DNA of 34,600 bases. Origin: Acidobacteriota bacterium (lineage in GTDB: Bacteria; Acidobacteriota; Thermoanaerobaculia; Thermoanaerobaculales; Thermoanaerobaculaceae). The notes beneath the pieces were generated by a model that was not told the origin of the DNA, searched no databases, and saw only the letters and a program-made list of their open reading frames with translations. Where the stretch lies: NCBI GenBank assembly GCA_004298115.1, contig SCRJ01000072.1, positions 1-34,600 on the forward strand. The letters run 5' to 3'. Below, one piece after another: positions 23,373 to 30,868 of the stretch. The first letter of the stretch is position 1, and the number at the start of each line of letters is the position of its first letter. A program made the position numbers and the translations under genes.

Positions 23373-23401
23373 ATCATAGCGCCAGGGCGCAACCGCGGCC
23401 A
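23373..23401 (-). promoter_or_regulatory. Possible promoter of the secreted protein gene
   Basis: TATGAT (23378-23373, minus strand) with a weak -35 TGGCCG 17 bases before it (23401-23396). Transcription would start near 23366, leaving a short leader that contains the GGAGGTG ribosome site. Confidence 0.4.
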
Positions 23402-23442
23402 TCGAGGGGCCGGTCCTACTGCCAAGACGCCCCCAACCGCAC

Positions 23443-23478
23443 GAAAAGAAACGCGCCCCGAGGTGGCCCCGGGGCGCG
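23443..23478 (-). terminator. Rho-independent terminator after the OmpA-like lipoprotein gene
   Basis: On the minus strand CGCGCCCCG (23478-23470) pairs perfectly with CGGGGCGCG (23460-23452) around an 8-9 base loop. The hairpin is followed by the T-rich tail TTTCTTTTCG. It lies 25 bases after the stop codon of the lipoprotein gene and is the clearest terminator in the window. Confidence 0.88.
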
Positions 23479-23502
23479 GATCGAGCTGAAACGAGAATCG
23501 GC

Positions 23503-24144
23503 TCAGTAGAGGACGACCAGGGTCACGCGGCGGTTCTTGGCGCGCCCCTCGGCGGTCTTGTTGTCGGCGATCGGCTTGAACTTCCCGTACGAGACGGCGT
23601 TCATGCGCGACAGCGGGAAGCCGTGCTGCATGTTGAGGTACCGGAGCACGGTCTCGGCGCGCGCCTGGCCGAGGACGAGGTTGGCCTTGTCGGAGCCGAT
23701 GCTGTCGGTGTTGCCCTGGATCTCGATATAGACGTTCTTGTTCTCGTCCTTGACCTTCTGGGCAAACGCGTCGAGGGCGGCCTTGGCTTCGGCGGAGAGC
23801 TCGCTCTTGTTGAAGCCGAAGTGCACGGCGTCGTCGGTGAGCGTCACCTCGAAGAGGAACGAGTGGTTCGCGAGCTTGTTGGCCTCGTTGGCGCGATCCA
23901 GAGCTTCCTTCGTGGTTTCGGACAGCTTCGCCAGCTGGTCGTTCTGCATCGCATCGGACTTCTTCAGGTTCGTCACGTCCATCTGGGTCGCTTCGACCTG
24001 CTTCTGCACCTCGCCGATCTTGGCGTCGGAAGCCTTGGTGGCGGTCGCCACCTGCTCCTGGACGTACGTCTTCGTGGCACACCCCGTGGCGCCCAGCGCG
24101 CCGACCAACCCAACCGCGAGAACCCCCAACAGCGACTTTCTCAT
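23503..24144 (-). CDS. OmpA/Pal-like lipoprotein with N-terminal coiled coil
   Basis: A 213-aa outer-membrane lipoprotein. Signal peptide MRKSLLGVLAVGLVGALG leads to the lipobox ATGC with lipidated Cys22. Residues about 25-95 form a predicted coiled coil with regular hydrophobic spacing and many Gln, Lys and Ala, similar in style to Lpp. The C-terminal OmpA domain (about 105-213) has FGFNKSELS, QGNTDSIGS and NRRVTLVV; the Asp in NTDSIG and the first Arg in NRR are the usual diaminopimelate-binding residues, so it should hold peptidoglycan. The ATG at 24144 has GGAGG six bases upstream; an earlier ATG at 24177 lies in the leader. It is a single-gene unit with strong promoter and terminator, so probably abundant. 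Confidence 0.9.
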   Translation of the reverse strand: MRKSLLGVLAVGLVGALGATGCATKTYVQEQVATATKASDAKIGEVQKQVEATQMDVTNLKKSDAMQNDQLAKLSETTKEALDRANEANKLANHSFLFEVTLTDDAVHFGFNKSELSAEAKAALDAFAQKVKDENKNVYIEIQGNTDSIGSDKANLVLGQARAETVLRYLNMQHGFPLSRMNAVSYGKFKPIADNKTAEGRAKNRRVTLVVLY

Positions 24145-24208
24145 GAGCTTCCTCCCTTTGCTCCCGATCTCGGACATGTTATTGAATCACGCTCGCAGCA
24201 ACGTGACA

Positions 24209-24239
24209 GTTATAGCACAGCTTTGCCGCGGCCTGTCAA
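24209..24239 (-). promoter_or_regulatory. Strong sigma-70-type promoter of the OmpA-like lipoprotein gene
   Basis: Reading the minus strand: perfect -35 TTGACA (24239-24234), a 19-base spacer, and TATAAC (24214-24209) with an extended -10 TGC directly in front. Transcription should start near 24202 and give a leader of about 58 bases ending in the GGAGG ribosome site. Confidence 0.75.
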
Positions 24240-24255
24240 GAGCGACCGCTCGCGT

Positions 24256-25185
24256 TCACGGCAGCGTCCCGCGGTACCCCTGGCGTGCCAGCACCGTGTA
24301 ACCGCCGTCCACCTCGACGTCGAGCTTGCGCCACTTCACCATCCCCACCCCCGAAGGGTCGAACGTGATGATGTAGCGCATCGTCAACTCCTGCCGCAGC
24401 GCGCGGGCGAACTCGGGGAGCTTCGCCGCGGTGTCGACCCGCAGGTAGCGGCCGCCCGAGGCGGCCGCGAAGCGGGCAAGGGCCTCCTCGTAGCTGTCGG
24501 GCGGACCCTCCTCGGCCGGCGGCGGTTCGATCCCCAACGCGTAGAGGGGGTCCGTCAGCCCTTCGAGGATCTTCACGGCGTCCCCTGGCGACATCGTCGA
24601 ACCGGTGTCCACCCCGTCGGTGAACAGGAGGATCACGCGACGGATGTTGTGCGCGCCCTCCATCACCTGCGGCGTGGCCGTCAACATGTCGTAGAGAGCC
24701 GTCGTGCCGTACCCCTTGAGCGACTCGAGCACCCGCGGCAACACCCCGGGGTCGGTGCCGAAGGCGAGCCGGCGCTTGACCTCGCCGCCCCCGAACGTGA
24801 TCAGGCACACCTCGTCGTCGGCCCGCAGTCCCCGCATGAACTCCATGATCGCGTCCCGCGTCTTGGCGAGCCGCCGGCCGTTCATCGACCCCGACGTGTC
24901 GACGACGAAGGCGTAGGAAATCGGCAGCCCGCCCTCACGCCAGAACGACTTGATCGGGAACTCGATGCCGTCCACGAAGATGTGGAAGCTCTCCTTCCCG
25001 AGCGTCGCGACGAGACGGCCGCGGCGGTCCTTGACCGTGACCGGCACCAGGATCGACGAGACATCCGCCGAGGCCCGGAACATCCCCTTCTCGGGCGGCT
25101 GTTCTCCCGCGGCAACCCCGGTCAGACAGATGACCAGCGCGAGGGCGCCGGCCGGCGCCGCCCGCATCAGGCGGCAGGCTCGCAT
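24256..25185 (-). CDS. Secreted von Willebrand factor A domain protein (acidobacterial type)
   Basis: A 309-aa protein with a signal peptide (hydrophobic ALALVICLTGVAA). A short beta region, SILVPVTVKDRRGRLVATLGKESFHIFVDG (in parts), precedes the VWA domain; this pairing is characteristic of the VWFA-related family abundant in Acidobacteria. The MIDAS metal site is complete: DTSGS (Asp96, Ser98, Ser100), a Thr in YGTTALYD and Asp in LFTDGVDTGS. It probably binds a divalent metal and a protein partner in the periplasm or outside the cell. The start is ATG 25185, or the Met at residue 7; neither has a clear ribosome site. It is the last gene of the tlpA-OMP-VWA operon, seven bases after the OMP stop. 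Confidence 0.88.
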   Translation of the reverse strand: MRACRLMRAAPAGALALVICLTGVAAGEQPPEKGMFRASADVSSILVPVTVKDRRGRLVATLGKESFHIFVDGIEFPIKSFWREGGLPISYAFVVDTSGSMNGRRLAKTRDAIMEFMRGLRADDEVCLITFGGGEVKRRLAFGTDPGVLPRVLESLKGYGTTALYDMLTATPQVMEGAHNIRRVILLFTDGVDTGSTMSPGDAVKILEGLTDPLYALGIEPPPAEEGPPDSYEEALARFAAASGGRYLRVDTAAKLPEFARALRQELTMRYIITFDPSGVGMVKWRKLDVEVDGGYTVLARQGYRGTLP

Positions 25186-25192
25186 GCGCGCG

Positions 25193-25831
25193 TCAGAGGA
25201 CGAACGTGAGGCCGAGCCCGACCTCGGTGAACGTCAGCCAGTTGCGGTCGTTCGAGCAGTCGTCCCACCAGCCGCAGTCGTGGCGGTTGTCGATGTTGAC
25301 GCTATGGCCTCTCCAGTCGAACCGGAGGGCGACCTGAGGGGTGAAGAAGAGCTTCAGACCGCCGCCGAAATCGCCGACGAAGCGGGTGTCGGACGACAGG
25401 GTGCCTCCGGTGCTGGCGTCGAGCGTCGGTTCGAGCCGCATCGCCCCGATGCCTCCGGCAAGAAACGGGACCAGGCGGCTGTGACCGAAGCTGACTTCCA
25501 TGTTGGCCTCGGCGGTCGTCATGTCCATCCGTCCGATCCGGCTCTGGCCGCCGAAGAGCTCGCGGTTGCCCGTGACGAGGTCGGCGCGGCCGCGCGCGAG
25601 GAACCCTTCGAACGCCCAGTTCGGTGTGAACCGGTACCCGATCCGGAGGCCGTACGACGGCGCGTCGTCGACGGTGACGTCGAACGGGACCGTGTCGATC
25701 GTGCCGCGTGAGATCGTGTCGCCGAACCAGTACCCGACAGTGGGGGTCAGTTCGACCGTGTTCGGCGTTCCCTGTGCGAACGCCTGCGGCGTGGCGAGTG
25801 CCAGGCAGAGCACAACGAGCAATCGGCGCAT
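25193..25831 (-). CDS. Small outer-membrane beta-barrel protein
   Basis: A 212-aa protein with a signal peptide ending AFA-Q (cleavage near residue 19). The rest alternates polar and hydrophobic residues in strands such as YGLRIGYRFTPNWAFEGFLARG and ends in a terminal beta strand TFTEVGLGLTFVL, the pattern of OmpA/OmpW-like eight-stranded barrels. A Cys pair, Cys186 and Cys192 (C-x5-C, in HDCGWWDDCSND), lies in what should be an extracellular or periplasmic loop and could form a disulfide. ATG 25831 has GGAGG eight bases upstream. Only one base separates it from the tlpA stop. Role unknown: small porin, adhesin or structural barrel. Confidence 0.82.
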   Translation of the reverse strand: MRRLLVVLCLALATPQAFAQGTPNTVELTPTVGYWFGDTISRGTIDTVPFDVTVDDAPSYGLRIGYRFTPNWAFEGFLARGRADLVTGNRELFGGQSRIGRMDMTTAEANMEVSFGHSRLVPFLAGGIGAMRLEPTLDASTGGTLSSDTRFVGDFGGGLKLFFTPQVALRFDWRGHSVNIDNRHDCGWWDDCSNDRNWLTFTEVGLGLTFVL

Positions 25832-25832
25832 C

Positions 25833-26387
25833 TCATTTACCTCCCTTTCCCGAACGCTCGGCCAACAGCCCGAGCAACTGGCGGCGCATATCCTGCACCG
25901 ACTCCGCCGAGTAGCCCGGATAGACCCGCACCACCTTCCCCTCGCGATCGAGCAGTACCGAAAATGGAATCTGGTTGATCCCCAGGGCCATCTGCGTCTT
26001 CCCGTCGACCAGGAAAACCGGCAGCGTAATGCCGGACTGTTTCAGGAAGAGCTCCACCCGCGGCTTGATCGCCGCAAGCTGCCCGGCGACCCCCTCTTCC
26101 TCCAACCGCGGGGGCAGGTCGACGTTCACCGCCAGGACGACGAACCCCTTGCCACCGAACTCGTTGGAGAGCTTTTGCAGTTCGGGCATCTCCATCCGGC
26201 ACGGCCCGCACCAGGTCGCCCAGAAGTTGAGGACCGTCGCGGTGCCGAGGAGGTCCTTGAGCGGGACGGCCTGGCCGGCGAGGTCGGTGAGCAGGACGGC
26301 GGGGAACTCAGGGCGCGGCGCCTGGGCCGTCGCGGCCGCCGCGACCAGGACGCCTCCGATGGCAGCGAGGATCGAGCGTTTCCTCAT
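25833..26387 (-). CDS. TlpA-family periplasmic thiol-disulfide oxidoreductase
   Basis: A 184-aa thioredoxin-fold protein exported by an N-terminal signal peptide (MRKRSILAAIGGVLVAAAATAQA). The active site is WCGPC with Cys60 and Cys63, and the cis-proline loop is NQIPFSVLL. An insertion between the second strand and helix (about 90-125) is typical of TlpA/ResA proteins. These usually reduce disulfides in the periplasm, for example during cytochrome c maturation, with electrons from CcdA/DsbD; no cytochrome gene is near. The ATG at 26387 lacks a good ribosome site; TAGGAT lies seven bases upstream. First gene of an operon with the small OMP and VWA protein. Confidence 0.92.
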   Translation of the reverse strand: MRKRSILAAIGGVLVAAAATAQAPRPEFPAVLLTDLAGQAVPLKDLLGTATVLNFWATWCGPCRMEMPELQKLSNEFGGKGFVVLAVNVDLPPRLEEEGVAGQLAAIKPRVELFLKQSGITLPVFLVDGKTQMALGINQIPFSVLLDREGKVVRVYPGYSAESVQDMRRQLLGLLAERSGKGGK

Positions 26388-26394
26388 CCGGTAG

Positions 26395-26400
26395 ATCCTA
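26395..26400 (-). promoter_or_regulatory. Putative -10 element of tlpA (leaderless type)
   Basis: TAGGAT on the minus strand ends seven bases before the ATG of the TlpA gene. Matches to TATAAT are four of six, and no -35 is evident, so the call rests on its position. Confidence 0.3.
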
Positions 26401-26408
26401 CCACGACG

Positions 26409-26437
26409 TTGACAGGCGCCGGCGCTTGCGCTAGATT
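26409..26437 (+). promoter_or_regulatory. Promoter of the 3-hydroxyacyl-CoA dehydrogenase gene
   Basis: Perfect -35 TTGACA (26409-26414), a 17-base spacer and TAGATT (26432-26437). The ATG at 26445 begins eight bases after the end of the -10 hexamer, so transcription would start at or within a base of the start codon. There is no ribosome site. Confidence 0.75.
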
Positions 26438-26444
26438 TCACAAT

Positions 26445-27356
26445 ATGAGCGAACGTGAGCTGCATCGCATCGCGGTCGTCGGGGGCGGGATGATGGGGCG
26501 CTCGATCGCCACCCGCGTGTCCCAGGCCGGTCTCGGCGTCGTCGTCCGCGACCTCACCCGGGAGCGCACGGACAAGGTGGCGGAACTCCTCGCCGGCGAC
26601 CTCGACCGTGAGATCGAGCGGTGGGGCCTGACGCAGTCCGAAAAGAAGGCGATCCTGGCCCGGGTCGAGTTCACGACCGAGCTGTCGAAGACGGCCGGCT
26701 GCGACCTGTTGATCGAGACGATCAACGAGGACTTCGAGGCCAAGAAGCAGCTCCTCGTGGAACTCGACGCCGTCCTCGAGCCCGAGATCCCGATCATCAT
26801 CAACACCTCCACCCTTTCGATCAGCGAGCTCGCCCAGGGCCTGCAGCACCCGGAGCGCGTCCTCGGGATGCATTTCCTCTACCCTGTCACGACCACCAGG
26901 GTCGTCGAGGTCGTCAAAGGCCAGGTGACGTGCGACGACGCCTTCGAGACCGCCCGCCGCTTCGTCCGCATCCTGGGCAAGGTCCCGATCCAGGAGTTCG
27001 AGTCGCCCGGGTTCGTCACGACGCGGGTCATCATGCCTCTCATCAACGAGGCCGCCCACGTCGTCATGGAGGGCGTGGCCAGCGCCGGCGACGTCGACCT
27101 CGCGATCAAGCTCGGCTACGACTTCAGGTACGGCCCCCTGGAATGGGCCGACCGGATCGGGCTGCACCGCATCCTCAACTGGCTCGAGCATCTCTTCCGT
27201 GAAACCGGCGAAACGAAGTTCCGGCCATGCCCGATCATCAGGAAGCTCGTGCGGGCCGGGCACACCGGCGCACGGGTCGGCAAGGGGTTCTTCACCTACG
27301 ACAGCGAGCGCAGCCGGCTCGACCGCCTCCCCGACGACTCCCCGAAGCTTTCCTGA
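26445..27356 (+). CDS. 3-hydroxyacyl-CoA dehydrogenase (3-hydroxybutyryl-CoA type)
   Basis: A 303-aa NAD(P)-dependent dehydrogenase of the short 3-hydroxybutyryl-CoA type. It oxidises or forms 3-hydroxyacyl-CoA in beta-oxidation or butyrate-type pathways. The Rossmann motif is VVGGGMMG (11-18); the catalytic elements include NTSTLSI (Ser122) and the catalytic His143 in GMHFLYPV. The C-terminal helical domain has RVIMPLINEA and GYDFRYGPLEWADRIG, ending RVGKGFFTYD. The start ATG 26445 fits the alignment of the Rossmann fold and the promoter position. ackA follows after 46 bases on the same strand, so the two may be co-transcribed. Confidence 0.92.
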   Translation: MSERELHRIAVVGGGMMGRSIATRVSQAGLGVVVRDLTRERTDKVAELLAGDLDREIERWGLTQSEKKAILARVEFTTELSKTAGCDLLIETINEDFEAKKQLLVELDAVLEPEIPIIINTSTLSISELAQGLQHPERVLGMHFLYPVTTTRVVEVVKGQVTCDDAFETARRFVRILGKVPIQEFESPGFVTTRVIMPLINEAAHVVMEGVASAGDVDLAIKLGYDFRYGPLEWADRIGLHRILNWLEHLFRETGETKFRPCPIIRKLVRAGHTGARVGKGFFTYDSERSRLDRLPDDSPKLS

Positions 27357-27402
27357 GACGGGCCCGGTCCCGATCACGCTGCACGACGCTGGGAGCTGAC
27401 GC

Positions 27403-28668
27403 ATGAAAGTCCTCGTCCTCAACTGCGGTTCGTCCTCGGTGAAGTTCCAGGTCATCGAAACCTCGCTCGCGATGATCGAGGCCAACGCCGACATCACGCT
27501 CGCCCGCGGCGCCGTGGAGAAGATCGGGCTCTCGGACTCGCGTCTGACGCTCGACGTTCCCGGGTGCAAACCGTACCGCGAGATCGCCGAGATCCTCGAG
27601 CACCGCGCCGCCGTCGAGCGCGTCCTCAAGGTGCTGGTGAACCCCGACCACGGCGTCCTCGCCACCGTTTCCGAGATCGAGGCGGTCGGCCACCGCATGG
27701 TTCACGGCGGCGAGAAGTTCGCGTCTTCGGTGCTGGTCAACCCCGAGGTCGAGGCGATGATCGAGGAGTGCGTCGTCCTGGCGCCCCTCCACAACCCTCA
27801 CAACCTCCGCGGCCTGACGGCGGCCCGCAGCCTGCTGCCGGGAGTCCCGCACATCGCGGTCTTCGACACCGCGTTCCACCAGTCGATGCCGCCGAAAGCC
27901 TTCGTCTACGGCCTCCCGTACGAGCTCTACACCCGTCACGCCATCCGCCGTTACGGATTCCACGGCACCTCGCACCGCTACGTGTCGATCCGGACTGCGA
28001 ACCTGCTCGGGCGCCCGATCGAGGAGCTCAAGATCGTCACCTGTCACCTCGGGAACGGCTGCTCGATGGCCGCCGTCGATCGCGGCCACTCGGCCGACAC
28101 GTCGATGGGGTTCACGCCGCTCGAGGGGTTGCTCATGGGAACCCGTTGCGGCGATCTCGACGCGGCCATCGTGCCGTGGGTCCTGGCCATGGAGGAGGTC
28201 ACGCTCGCGCAGCTCAACGCCATGCTCAACAAGCACTCCGGCTTGTACGGCATCTCCGGCGTTTCCTCCGACATGCGCGAGATCGAAGCGGCGTGCGCCA
28301 CCGGGAACCAGCGCGCCCGCCTGGCGCTCGACATCTTCTGCTACCGGATCAGGAAGTACGTGGGCGCGTACGCGGCGGCCATGGGAGGTCTGGACGCGGT
28401 GACCTTCACCGGCGGCATCGGCGAGAACTCGCCCCTCGTCCGCGGCGCCGCCCTGACCGGGATGGAGTTCCTCGGAATCGAACTCGCCGAGGACGCCAAC
28501 CGCGACGCCACGCACGGCGAGGAGGTCCTCGTGTCCCGCCCCGGCGCGCGCGTGGCGGTGGCGGTCATCCCGACCAACGAGGAGCGCGTCATCGCCCGGG
28601 ACACCGTCCGCGTCCTCGGCGGCGTCATGCCCTCGTTTGCGGTCGCCGGCAACGAGGCGCCCCGCTGA
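27403..28668 (+). CDS. ackA: Acetate kinase
   Basis: Interconverts acetyl phosphate and ADP with acetate and ATP. The 421-aa ASKHA-fold enzyme has Asn7 in VLNCGSSSVKF, GHRMVHGG with the substrate Arg, HNPHN, FDTAFHQSMP with the catalytic Asp, YGFHGTSHRYVS with the catalytic His, the phosphate loop CHLGNGCS, GTRCGDLD with the second catalytic Arg, and PTNEER near the C-terminus. Slightly longer than the usual 395-405 aa, with an insertion at about residues 40-75. The ATG has GGGAG seven bases upstream. No phosphotransacetylase gene is in the window. Together with the dehydrogenase it suggests acyl-CoA metabolism ending in acetate. Confidence 0.96.
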   Translation: MKVLVLNCGSSSVKFQVIETSLAMIEANADITLARGAVEKIGLSDSRLTLDVPGCKPYREIAEILEHRAAVERVLKVLVNPDHGVLATVSEIEAVGHRMVHGGEKFASSVLVNPEVEAMIEECVVLAPLHNPHNLRGLTAARSLLPGVPHIAVFDTAFHQSMPPKAFVYGLPYELYTRHAIRRYGFHGTSHRYVSIRTANLLGRPIEELKIVTCHLGNGCSMAAVDRGHSADTSMGFTPLEGLLMGTRCGDLDAAIVPWVLAMEEVTLAQLNAMLNKHSGLYGISGVSSDMREIEAACATGNQRARLALDIFCYRIRKYVGAYAAAMGGLDAVTFTGGIGENSPLVRGAALTGMEFLGIELAEDANRDATHGEEVLVSRPGARVAVAVIPTNEERVIARDTVRVLGGVMPSFAVAGNEAPR

Positions 28669-28740
28669 CGCGACGAGACGCTCCCATCCCCCGCTGCGTC
28701 CGAGGCTGACGGCCCCTCGCCGAGCCGGCGCCGGCGCCCG

Positions 28741-29607
28741 TCAGCGGCCGACTCGCCACCCGGCGCCGGCCATGAACTCGCGGGCCGCCGCACGGCCCGC
28801 CGCGACGGCCGCGTCGATCGCGCCGTAGTCCGCCCAGTGCAGGTGGTTGACGGCAGGGGCGATGACCGCGTCGGCCTCGGCCAGGATCCGCCGTCGCAGC
28901 TCCTGCCATCCCATCGCCGCCACCCGGAACAGCACCTTTGGGACCTGGCCCGCGCCGCGGTCCAGCGGCGTGAGCGCCTCGCTCACCTCGACCGCGACGA
29001 CGGGGCCGCCCAGCTCGCGGGCCGCCCCCACGGGGATCTCGGCAACCGCGCCGCCGTCCTGCAGCGGGCGGCCGTCCCAGAGGACGGGCTCCGCCAGGCC
29101 AGGCATCGCCGAGCTGGCGGCGACGGCCAGCCGCAGCGGGCCGCGCGTCAGCCGCACCTCGGCGCCGGTGGCGGAGTCGGTCGCCACGACCGCGAACGGC
29201 CGCGGCAGCGCCTCGATCGAGGTGTCGGGCAGGAGGGCCGCGACCCTGGCGACGAGCTCCTTGGCCGTCACCGGCGGCCCCCATGCCATCGCCTTCAGCA
29301 GCGTCGCGGCGTGCCGCACCCGTGCCCAGAGGTGGGTGCCGCGCCCGCGATCCGCGCTGCCTTCGAGGTCCGGCGCGTCGCCGTCGGACATCGCGGCCGC
29401 GAACGTCCCGACGGCCCGCAGCGCCGGCTCCGCGCCGCTGAGAAGCCAGAGCGCGCCCATCAGGGCGCCCGAACTCGTGCCGGCGATCCCGATGACCTCC
29501 ACGCCGGCGCGTTCGAACTCGGCGAGCACGCCCAGGTGCGCGACGCCCCGCACGCCCCCGCCGCCGAGAGCCAGCACGATGCCGCGGGTGGGAACCACCC
29601 GCGTCAT
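28741..29607 (-). CDS. Patatin-like phospholipase
   Basis: A 288-aa serine hydrolase of the patatin family, which cleaves acyl chains from lipids. The oxyanion-hole motif GGGGVRG (15-21), the nucleophile in GTSSG (Ser45) and the catalytic Asp in QDGGAVAEIPV make a complete Ser-Asp dyad. It is of the RssA/NTE-type short bacterial class and has no signal peptide, so it is cytoplasmic or membrane-associated. The ATG at 29607 overlaps the yqeB-like stop as ATGA, without a separate ribosome site, so translation is likely coupled. Last gene of the hpt operon, convergent with ackA across 72 bases that hold no clear terminator. Confidence 0.9.
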   Translation of the reverse strand: MTRVVPTRGIVLALGGGGVRGVAHLGVLAEFERAGVEVIGIAGTSSGALMGALWLLSGAEPALRAVGTFAAAMSDGDAPDLEGSADRGRGTHLWARVRHAATLLKAMAWGPPVTAKELVARVAALLPDTSIEALPRPFAVVATDSATGAEVRLTRGPLRLAVAASSAMPGLAEPVLWDGRPLQDGGAVAEIPVGAARELGGPVVAVEVSEALTPLDRGAGQVPKVLFRVAAMGWQELRRRILAEADAVIAPAVNHLHWADYGAIDAAVAAGRAAAREFMAGAGWRVGR

Positions 29608-30482
29608 GCCCGCGCCGCTTCGCGCGGCTGCACGCGGTCCTTGTCGAGGACGATCGCCTCGAGGACCCCTTCGGCGACCCGTTGGGCCTTGTCGGAAATA
29701 TGCTCGAGGTCGTCGGTGATGCCGCGCGGGTCGACGTCCCCGATCTTGTCCCCCGCCTCCACCGGCACGCCGTCGCGCAGCAACCCGCGGACGACGCCGG
29801 AGATGCGGGCGACGACCGGATACTCCGAGTCGACCGGCACGCCGCGGTAGAGGTCCTCGCGGGTCAGGATCAGGACGACCACCCCGATCTTCTCGCCCCG
29901 CTCGATGCGGTTGCCGATGTCGTGGTTGGTCCGGAAGATCCCCGGCCGCTGCGCCTTGATGACCCGCTCCTGGGTGAAGCCCATGATCTCCGCCGGCGGC
30001 TCCGGCACGAGTGACTGGCCGTCCGAAAGCACACGGCCGAGCTGCGGCCCCCGCACCGTCTCGACCACGGCGTGGCAGTCCTTGCCCGCCTGGTAGCCCG
30101 GTCCGAGCGCGATCACCAGAGACGCCAGCTCCCGCGAAAGCCCCCAGTTCGCCCGCTGCATCGCCGCATCGACCAGGATGTCGGGCGGCCAGGCGGCGAG
30201 GACTTCCGGGAGCGGCTGGGTCGTGATCGCGAGGTCCCCGAGTTCGTGCACGAGATCGACTTCCGACAGCAGCATCACGAAGCGCGCCGTGACGCCGTCC
30301 ACGGTCTTCGCGTGGTTGAACACGGCCTCGGAGAAACATACGTTGCGCCGGACGGCCTTCGGGAACGCCCGCTCGACCATGAGCACACGGCCGAACCCCT
30401 GCCGCGCCAGGTGCGCCGCCACCCCGCTGCCCAGTTCCCCGGCGCCCCGGACCAGCACGCGAGCCTGATGCAGCCACTCCAC
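29604..30482 (-). CDS. YqeB-like protein of selenium-dependent molybdenum hydroxylase systems
   Basis: A 292-aa protein matching the EF2563/YqeB family: an NAD-binding-like N-terminus VRGAGELGSGVAAHLARQGF, then FSEAVF, DILVDAAMQRAN, VIALGPGYQAGKDCHAVVET and the lipoyl-like C-terminal part RISGVVRGLLRDGVPVEAGDKIGDVDPRG. The family is linked by genomic context to labile-selenium molybdenum hydroxylases; its biochemical role is unproven. No molybdenum hydroxylase, selD or cofactor gene is in the window. The GTG at 30482 overlaps the ridA stop (TAGTG); another GTG eleven codons later would match the usual N-terminus better, so the first residues are uncertain. It overlaps the patatin gene by 4 bases. 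Confidence 0.82.
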   Translation of the reverse strand: MEWLHQARVLVRGAGELGSGVAAHLARQGFGRVLMVERAFPKAVRRNVCFSEAVFNHAKTVDGVTARFVMLLSEVDLVHELGDLAITTQPLPEVLAAWPPDILVDAAMQRANWGLSRELASLVIALGPGYQAGKDCHAVVETVRGPQLGRVLSDGQSLVPEPPAEIMGFTQERVIKAQRPGIFRTNHDIGNRIERGEKIGVVVLILTREDLYRGVPVDSEYPVVARISGVVRGLLRDGVPVEAGDKIGDVDPRGITDDLEHISDKAQRVAEGVLEAIVLDKDRVQPREAARA

Positions 30483-30868
30483 TAGCGTGCCGCCACGGCT
30501 TCGACCTCGACCTGCGCGCCGCGCGGCAGCGCGGCCACACCGATCACCGCGCGCGCCGGCCTGTGGGAGCCGAAGAACTGCGCGTAGATCTCGTTGAACT
30601 CGCCGAAACGGGCCAGGTCGGTCAGGTAGACCGTGACCTTCGCCACCGCGCTCCGCTCGCACCCGGCCGCGCGCAGAACCGCGTCCAGGTTGGCGAGCGC
30701 CCGCGTCGCCTGCGGGGCGAAGCCGCCGCCCACCAACTCGCCGCTGACCGGGTCGAGCGGGATCTGACCCGACAGGAACACCCAGCCCCCGACCGCGAGC
30801 GCCTGGCTGTACGGGCCGATCGCCTTGGGCGCAGCGTCCGTTTGCACGACCTCCGCCGGGTCCCTCAT
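30482..30868 (-). CDS. ridA: RidA-family enamine/imine deaminase
   Basis: A 128-aa Rid-superfamily protein that hydrolyses reactive enamine or imine intermediates made by PLP enzymes, as a homotrimer. It shows the family signature AIGPYSQAL, FLSGQIPLDP, KVTVYLTDL and the C-terminal ALPRGAQVEVEAVA with the active-site Arg. ATG 30868 overlaps the hpt stop as ATGA and has GGAGG seven bases upstream. Of the RidA archetype rather than the Rid1-7 variants, judged by the conserved Arg and Glu. Confidence 0.94.
   Translation of the reverse strand: MRDPAEVVQTDAAPKAIGPYSQALAVGGWVFLSGQIPLDPVSGELVGGGFAPQATRALANLDAVLRAAGCERSAVAKVTVYLTDLARFGEFNEIYAQFFGSHRPARAVIGVAALPRGAQVEVEAVAAR

Noticed and set aside
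28669..28740. Bidirectional terminator between ackA and patatin
   Set aside because: Only GC-rich self-complementary words such as GCCGGCGCCGGC are present, with no T-rich flank on either strand.
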